Part shown: in pieces, positions 59,052-64,000 of the stretch
Numbering within the stretch: the stretch's first letter is position 1
How the letters are laid out: the number at the start of each line of letters is the position of its first letter
Source: JARYGU01 sp033795365
GTDB taxonomy: Bacteria; Pseudomonadota; Alphaproteobacteria; Rhizobiales; Rhizobiaceae
Length of the DNA: 64,000 nt
NCBI GenBank assembly: GCA_033795365.1
Contig: JARYGU010000023.1
Location: 9,040-73,039 of the forward strand
Direction of reading: 5' to 3'
Notes under the pieces: model-generated
The model's input: only the letters and a program-made list of their open reading frames with translations
Told to the model about the DNA's origin: nothing
Database searches by the model: none
Program-made: the position numbers and the translations under genes

Positions 59052-59444
59052 TCACCCTGGTCTGACGGCGACGCATTTCACTTCCGCTAACAAGCCGGGG
59101 TGAGCGAGCTCAGTGACACCAACACAAGTCCAGGCACAGGTTCCTCTCGGGAACACCCGGTCTTTGATCAGCCTGAACACATCCATGTGCCTGGACATAT
59201 CGACGTGATAGGTGGTCATCTCGACCACGTCCTCAAAGACGCAACCTGCGGCTCCGAGCACAATGCGAAGGTTCTCCCACATGGCCTGAAACTGTTCGGC
59301 GGGGTCTTCAATGACCTGGAGATCGCCCCTGCGTCCAACCTGACCCGCCAAGTAGATCGTATCGCCGACCCTGACCGCCGGCACATATCCGGCGCGATCG
59401 ACGATCTTCTGCATTTGCTCAGGGATGACGTTTTCCCGGTTCAC
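59052..59444 (-). CDS. RidA/YjgF-family protein lacking the catalytic Arg
   Basis: A 130-residue Rid protein: VRVGDTIYLAGQVGRRGD, QFQAMWENLRIVLGAAGCVFEDVVEMTTYHVD, and AEVKCVAVRPG. The archetypal Arg of the substrate pocket is replaced: the matching block reads CAWTCVGVTEL. The start is a GTG at 59444 with AAGGAG seven bases upstream. It is adjacent to an aldo/keto reductase gene on the same strand, with which it may be co-transcribed. It differs clearly from the Rid protein at 27950. Confidence 0.88.
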   Translation of the reverse strand: MNRENVIPEQMQKIVDRAGYVPAVRVGDTIYLAGQVGRRGDLQVIEDPAEQFQAMWENLRIVLGAAGCVFEDVVEMTTYHVDMSRHMDVFRLIKDRVFPRGTCAWTCVGVTELAHPGLLAEVKCVAVRPG

Positions 59445-59549
59445 GATCTTCTCCTTCTTGATAATGCGTTGCACTGGTCACTGGGCGAAGAATCGAAGTA
59501 CGCGAACTCCTCGCCCATCGCGACCAAGCGCGGGGCCGCCGGCATTTCG

Positions 59550-60533
59550 TTACGCAAATCCAACGACCGGGTGTGGCACATAGTTGCTCTCAAGGGCGCC
59601 GATTCCCGCCGTGGTGAGCTTGACTTCCAGCGCAGCGACAGCGTCGTCCAGGTGCTGCAACCTGGTCGCTCCGATGATGGGTGCCGTGATCTCGGATTTC
59701 GACAGGATCCATGCGAGCGCGATCTGCGCTTTGGGAACCGCCCTCTCCTGCGCAATCCTTGCAACAGCCTCCACCACCCGCCTGTCGGCGTCCTCGGTGG
59801 TTCGGGTATATAGGCCTTTGCCGATCTCGTCGGTTTCGGAGCGATCGCTTTGCGCGCTCCAGTCGCGGGTCAGACGGCCACGTGCAAGCGGGCTCCACGG
59901 GATGACGCCAATACCTTCGGCCTTGCAGAGCGGAAGCATTTCCCTCTCCTCCTCACGATACAGCAGGTTCAGGTGGTTCTGCATGGAGACGAACCGGGTC
60001 CAGCCGTTCGCCTGCGAGACCGCCAGCATTTTCGAGAACTGCCACGCGTACATGGACGACGCACCAATGTAACGTGCTTTGCCCGCCTTGACGACGTCAT
60101 GCAAAGCTTCCAGCGTTTCCTCGATCGGCGTATTATGGTCGAAGCGGTGGATCTGGTAGAGGTCGACATAGTCAGTCCCCAACCGCTTCAGGCTGGCATC
60201 GATCTCCGAAAGAATGGCTTTGCGGGACAAACCGGCACCATTTGGTCCCGGCTTCATCCGGCCGTTGACCTTCGTGGCGATGACGACGTCGTCTCTCGTC
60301 GAGTAGTCCCTGATGGCGCGGCCGAGGATTTCCTCGCTCGTTCCGTCCGAGTAGACATTGGCGGTATCGAAGAAGTTAATCCCCAGTTCGATCGCTTTGC
60401 GGATAAAGGGGCGACTTTGCTCTTCCGCCAGCGTCCATGGATGGCTGCCGCGATCGGGTTCCCCATAACTCATGCATCCAAGGCAGAGGCGGGAGACCTC
60501 AAGACCGGTATTTCCGAGGCGGGTATATTCCAT
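59550..60533 (-). CDS. Aldo/keto reductase (YghZ/general stress protein 69-like)
   Basis: A 327-residue AKR. Catalytic residues are visible: D56, Y61 (FFDTANVYSDG), K88 (VVIATKVNG) and H129 (LYQIHRFD). MEYTRLGNTGLEVSRLCLGCMSYG is the standard N-terminus, and RFVSMQNHLNLLYREEEREMLPLC is diagnostic for the subgroup that reduces aldehydes and methylglyoxal. Located between a Rid gene and a frameshifted SDR. It reduces reactive aldehydes with NADPH. Confidence 0.92.
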   Translation of the reverse strand: MEYTRLGNTGLEVSRLCLGCMSYGEPDRGSHPWTLAEEQSRPFIRKAIELGINFFDTANVYSDGTSEEILGRAIRDYSTRDDVVIATKVNGRMKPGPNGAGLSRKAILSEIDASLKRLGTDYVDLYQIHRFDHNTPIEETLEALHDVVKAGKARYIGASSMYAWQFSKMLAVSQANGWTRFVSMQNHLNLLYREEEREMLPLCKAEGIGVIPWSPLARGRLTRDWSAQSDRSETDEIGKGLYTRTTEDADRRVVEAVARIAQERAVPKAQIALAWILSKSEITAPIIGATRLQHLDDAVAALEVKLTTAGIGALESNYVPHPVVGFA

Positions 60534-60608
60534 GTTTATCTCCCGTTTTTAGTGAGAATGAATATGAACGTGACGAACGAGGCGTCAGATCGCCGCCTCG
60601 TGCAGCGC

Positions 60609-61363
60609 TCAAGCGCTTATGCCGCCGTCAACGAGAATGCCCGAGCCGGTGATGTAGGCCGCACCAGGTCCGGCGAGGAAAGCGACGGCTTCGGCCACCT
60701 CCCTCGTCTTGCCGTACCGGGCAATCGACAGTTTCGGCAGGATAGCAGGTGCGAGAGCACCGTCGGCAGGGTTCATGTCGGTGTCGATCGGGCCTGGTCG
60801 GACCAGGTTTACGGTAATCTCCCTTGGACCCAGTTCGCGCGCGAGACCGCGCGTGAAGCTTTCCAGCGCGGACTTGGTTGCTGCATAGACCGCGATCCCT
60901 GCGAACGGGACAGCCAGACCCGCATTGCTCCCGGTACTGATAATACGGCCGCCGTTCGGGATGTGTTTCAGCGCCGCCTGAGTGATCAGAAACACGCCGC
61001 GCACATTGACGTTCAGCTGCAGATCGATCTCCTCCAGTGGCTGTGGGGAAAAGTCACCTGAGAAAAGGACGCCGGCGTTATTGATCAGAATGTCAAGGCC
61101 GCCAAGGTCAGCAACGGTCCGCTCGACAGTCGCGATCGCGGCTTCCGGGCTGGCGGCATCAGCCTGAATGGCGACAGCTTTGCGGCCCATGGCGCCGATC
61201 TCGGGGCGAGAGCCTCGGCCTTTTCGACCGACTTCTCATAGGTGATTGCAACGTCGGCACCGTCCTCGGCGAGCTTAAGCGCGATGGCCGCTCCAATGCC
61301 GCGCGCTGCACCAGTGACGAGCGCGCGTTTGCCAGCGAGTGGAAGGGTGGGGATAGTGTTCAT
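60609..61363 (-). pseudogene. Short-chain dehydrogenase, frameshifted
   Basis: The N-terminal 55-60 residues from the ATG at 61363 ([47 protein letters not shown]) end in one frame, and [20 protein letters not shown] to GILVDGGISA continues in another. The break lies at about 61202-61207, by a run of four G (CCCC on the coding strand). Adding one base rejoins EALA to [10 protein letters not shown]. All catalytic features (NNAGV, STGSN, YAATKSA) are present after the shift. It is either a recent loss or a sequencing error in a C-run. Confidence 0.85.
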
Positions 61364-61492
61364 GGAGGCGTTCCTTCTGAAATACTTCTTTTTCTGTAGA
61401 GACGAAATTTCCGGCCTGCTGACCGACTGGAAAGCGTGATTGTTCACGCCGTTAGCCGACGCGCCGATTGGACGGCCAAGCAATATCCGCAG

Positions 61493-62917
61493 TCATCGGT
61501 GGACCTCTGCGTTCGATGCCGAGCCGACGGAAAGCCATCCTGCAATCAGAAGACAGATTGCAATTGCGATCGCTGCGATGCTGTAGGCTTTGCTGATGGA
61601 CATAACGTCGGTCGCGGATCCTAAAATCGCGAAGAACAACCCGCCGACGATTGCCACCGCGAATGCACCGCCAATCTGAAGCATTGAGTTGACGAGGCCA
61701 GAGGCCAATCCGGACTGTGTTCTGCCGACCCGCTGCACGACGCTTTTCAAAAGGTTTGGAAGCGCGATCCCCTGCCCCATCCCGATGAGAAAGAGCGCAA
61801 GAAACAGGAATTGGGCATGACCACTTGAGATCAGGGCCGCTGTTGCAAACAGGCCGACAGATTGCAGCCCCATACCAACTGCCGCGGAATGTCTTCCGAA
61901 AGCCCTGAGGATGCGCTCGCTCGCGAAAGGGCCTAGGACAAAGCCGATTGCCGCGGGAAGGATCGCCAACCCGGCTCCGAAAGGTGTGCGACCAAGGCCG
62001 CTCTGCTCATAGACGGAGAACACGAGCCAGAATGCGGCGAGCGCGTAGAAGAACAGAGCAGCTGTCAGCCCGCGCTTCAATCCCGGAACATCAAGCAGGC
62101 TTGGTGCAAGGATGGGATCTCCTCCTGCCGCCTCCAGATGTCGCTCATGTCGCCAGAATAGGAGAGAAAGCAGCGGGGAAGCGGCAAGCATCAAAAGTAG
62201 CCAGACCGGCCACCCCTGCTCGCGACCCTCGGTCAGCGGCGCGATCAGTGCAAAAAGTGCAAGCGCGATCAACAATGCTCCGCCCAGATCCAGTTTGCTT
62301 GGATGCTCCGATCGGGTTTCGCGCAATATGAAGAAGGCCAACGGAGCGGCGATCGCGATCACCGGAAGGTTGATCAGGAAGATGGATCTCCATCCAAGAC
62401 CGAAGATATCAAGCGCAATCAGCGCTCCACCGAGAAACAGACCAACCATCGATGCGACACCGAAGGTCAGGGCGTAAAAGCTTAGTGCCTTTGATTTTTC
62501 GTGGTCAGGAAATATTGCATTTATTGACGCCAAAGCCTGCGGTGCCATGATTGCCGCAGCAAACCCCTGAAGCACCCGACCGACGATCAGGACCGATGGA
62601 GACCAGGCAAATCCGCATAACGCAGATGCCGCAGCGAACCCGACCATTCCAGAGAGAAAGACATTCCGGCGACCGTAGAGATCCCCAAGCCTGCCACCGG
62701 TGATCAGCATGACCGCATAGGTGGTGGCATAGCCTGAGATAATCAGCTGCATCGTCGAAGCAGAAGCCTGGAAGTCCTCCCGGACAGAGGGCAGCGCCAC
62801 GTTGACGATGAAGAAATCGAGCGGTGGCAAAAAAGCCCCGACCAGGAGAATGACCAGCGCGACCCATCTGCGTGGATCGAGCTTGTCTTCGGTGTCGCAG
62901 GAACGTTCCACATTCAT
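61493..62917 (-). CDS. DHA2-family MFS efflux pump (EmrB/QacA-like)
   Basis: A 474-residue multi-spanning transporter. The N-terminal LPPLDFFIVNVALPSVREDFQASASTMQLIISGYATTYAVMLITGGRLGDLYGRRNVF is the classic drug:H+ antiporter-2 pattern with motif A. The second half, with ILPAAIGFVLGPFASERILRAFGRHSA, is also typical. A strong AAAGGAG precedes the ATG at 62917. Its promoter has a GGAACCATTCAGTTCC operator, matching that in front of the TetR gene. It most likely exports antimicrobials or plant-derived compounds under TetR control. Confidence 0.92.
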   Translation of the reverse strand: MNVERSCDTEDKLDPRRWVALVILLVGAFLPPLDFFIVNVALPSVREDFQASASTMQLIISGYATTYAVMLITGGRLGDLYGRRNVFLSGMVGFAAASALCGFAWSPSVLIVGRVLQGFAAAIMAPQALASINAIFPDHEKSKALSFYALTFGVASMVGLFLGGALIALDIFGLGWRSIFLINLPVIAIAAPLAFFILRETRSEHPSKLDLGGALLIALALFALIAPLTEGREQGWPVWLLLMLAASPLLSLLFWRHERHLEAAGGDPILAPSLLDVPGLKRGLTAALFFYALAAFWLVFSVYEQSGLGRTPFGAGLAILPAAIGFVLGPFASERILRAFGRHSAAVGMGLQSVGLFATAALISSGHAQFLFLALFLIGMGQGIALPNLLKSVVQRVGRTQSGLASGLVNSMLQIGGAFAVAIVGGLFFAILGSATDVMSISKAYSIAAIAIAICLLIAGWLSVGSASNAEVHR

Positions 62918-62969
62918 CTCCTTTAGTCCGCGAGAGGCCGGAGAAACCCGGGCACAATTGCAGTATTTC

Positions 62970-62985
62970 GGAACCATTCAGTTCC
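62970..62985. promoter_or_regulatory. TetR operator before the MFS gene
   Basis: GGAACCATTCAGTTCC, 53 bases before the MFS start. It differs in one base from the site at 63618. Confidence 0.8.
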
Positions 62986-62994
62986 AAATTGAAG

Positions 62995-63606
62995 TCAGCC
63001 AAGCGCCTTTAACGCAAGGTCAATCATGGCTTTCGTCTCCTCGCCATCCGCTCCTGCCTTGCCCAAAACCCTCATGCCCTGGATCTGACAGACAAGGAAC
63101 CTGGCAAGTGCCCGTTCATCCAGCCCGGAATCGATTTCACCAGCAGCCTGGGCCCTGATGATCGTGGCTGCATAGAGGTCTTGCAGTCGCCGAAACAGGC
63201 GGGAAATTCGAGCCGAAACCTCTTCATCTCCCGGAAGCATTTCGACAGCCGCGAGGACAACAAAACATCCGCGCAATCCCTCTTTGCCGGAAGAAAAGTG
63301 AACCTGCTGCGAGAATGCCTCGCGGATTGCGGCTTTTGGCGATGGGTTGGAGCGCAGCGTTTCACCCACCGTGCGAATGGCATCCTCGATATAGGCATCA
63401 AGTGCACGGAGATAGACGCCCCGCTTGTCAACGAAAGCTTTGTAGAAACTGCCTCTGGACAGATCCATGCCTTCGAGCAGGTCGGGCAGCGATGCATCGT
63501 GGTATCCACGGTCCCAAAATACATCCATCGCCTTGCGAACTGCATCATCGAGTTCGAATTCGCGAGGGCGACCAACAGAGGTCGATGTCTGAGCGCGTTT
63601 GATCAT
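62995..63606 (-). CDS. TetR-family repressor of the MFS pump
   Basis: A 203-residue TetR protein: GRPREFELDDAVRKAMDVFWDRGYHDASLPDLLEGMDLSRGSFYKAFVDKRG covers the HTH, and the C-terminal half has a TetR_C domain. The ATG at 63606 lies after a perfect operator at 63618 that overlaps its own promoter. Gene order and two identical-type operators indicate that it represses both itself and the efflux gene. Confidence 0.92.
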   Translation of the reverse strand: MIKRAQTSTSVGRPREFELDDAVRKAMDVFWDRGYHDASLPDLLEGMDLSRGSFYKAFVDKRGVYLRALDAYIEDAIRTVGETLRSNPSPKAAIREAFSQQVHFSSGKEGLRGCFVVLAAVEMLPGDEEVSARISRLFRRLQDLYAATIIRAQAAGEIDSGLDERALARFLVCQIQGMRVLGKAGADGEETKAMIDLALKALG

Positions 63607-63617
63607 GAGACCTATAT

Positions 63618-63633
63618 GGAACCATTCGGTTCC
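63618..63633. promoter_or_regulatory. TetR operator before its own gene
   Basis: GGAACCATTCGGTTCC, a palindrome with 5-bp perfect arms 12 bases before the TetR start, matching 15 of 16 bases with 62970. Confidence 0.8.
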
Positions 63634-64000
63634 TATTGCAAGCGACATTTTGAAGATTTTAAGGACACGCTTGGAGGAAGCACGAACTATCCTTGATCCG
63701 AGCAACCGAGGCTAACCTGTCGTTTCCGTGGAGGCGCATGTCTGCTCCCTCGTCAGCCATATCTGCCAATGCCGACCTGGATCTGCGTTGTCACGTCTGC
63801 GAAATTGAACACCCAAACAGCCATTTCCAGAAGCATGATGACGGGATTAGTCCAAAAGAGGAGAGGAATAAGGCGATGAGGATGAACGTGACCAAGCTGA
63901 CCAGCACGAATGCTGAGTAGCGCCTAGCACTACTTTGGCAGATTAACCGACGGTTAACGATGATCGGCCATCTTTGGCACTTCAACAGGGGTGCGAAGGA
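63634..64000. other. Right-edge stretch without a confident gene
   Basis: A 64-residue minus-strand frame (63791-63985) contains one hydrophobic segment (YSAFVLVSLVTFILIALFLSSFG) and faintly recalls the start of DUF2798 membrane proteins, but it has no ATG and ends early. It may be a decayed gene. Nothing else is supported. Confidence 0.35.

Noticed and set aside
63791..63985. Small hydrophobic minus-strand frame
   Set aside because: No ATG, ends early, and only faint resemblance to DUF2798; treated as unsupported.

Overview
The window looks like an accessory catabolic region of an alphaproteobacterium of the Rhizobiales, most likely a Rhizobiaceae plasmid or chromid. The reasons are high GC, a DUF982-type small protein, four complete ABC uptake systems, many LysR/GntR/RpiR/TetR/AraC regulators, and many amine and amino-acid oxidoreductases. 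No rRNA, tRNA, CRISPR array or housekeeping gene was seen.

Layout. (1) 1-13.7 kb: methylamine/betaine-type catabolism. A dimethylglycine/sarcosine dehydrogenase-like flavoprotein (cut by the window edge) and a LysR regulator lie on the minus strand. A plus-strand run follows: MttB-family methyltransferase, GlxA-type AraC activator, M24 creatinase/DddP-like enzyme, isochorismatase-fold amidohydrolase, a four-gene OpuC/ProXWV-like transporter, an enolase-superfamily enzyme and an LDH2-type dehydrogenase. (2) 14.5-20.4 kb: an RpiR regulator divergent from two COG0212 (5-formyl-THF cycloligase-like) paralogues flanking a THI5/NMT1-type ABC transporter, probably for a thiamin-precursor-like compound. 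(3) 20.7-25.5 kb: a gene graveyard with a frameshifted capA, a frameshifted and truncated TonB-dependent receptor, an IS481-type transposase remnant and a hydrolase tail, with an apparently intact TacA-TacT toxin-antitoxin pair inside it.

(4) 25.5-40 kb: two divergent blocks. The minus strand carries acoA-acoB-acoC-like 2-oxo/acetoin dehydrogenase genes, proC, an SDR, a Rid protein, an EamA exporter and a DAO-type flavoprotein. The plus strand carries an Aap-type polar amino acid ABC transporter, a GntR regulator, an SDR and an unrecognised protein with a duplicated His/Cys motif. Similar AT-rich sites with an AACAAATAAC-like core lie before several of these genes. (5) 40-52.3 kb: a Liv-type ABC operon ending in a second DAO flavoprotein, a GntR regulator, an atypical ProC-like protein, a DUF3830-like protein, a cobalamin-binding mutase-like protein and a fumarate-reductase-type flavoprotein. 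Four near-identical 16-bp palindromes (AAAGTGTCYACACTTT) sit at the promoters of this block and define a convincing local regulon with no pathway I recognise. I consider it the best candidate for an undescribed system.

(6) 52.4-64 kb: AraC/SDR pair, GNAT acetyltransferase, small membrane protein, a sulfite-oxidase-fold molybdoenzyme with its cytochrome b561 partner and an exported partner protein, a TetR regulator, a Rid protein, an aldo/keto reductase, a frameshifted SDR, and a TetR-controlled DHA2 efflux pump with two matching operators.

All functions come from reading sequence motifs by eye. Substrates of the transporters and pathways are inference.
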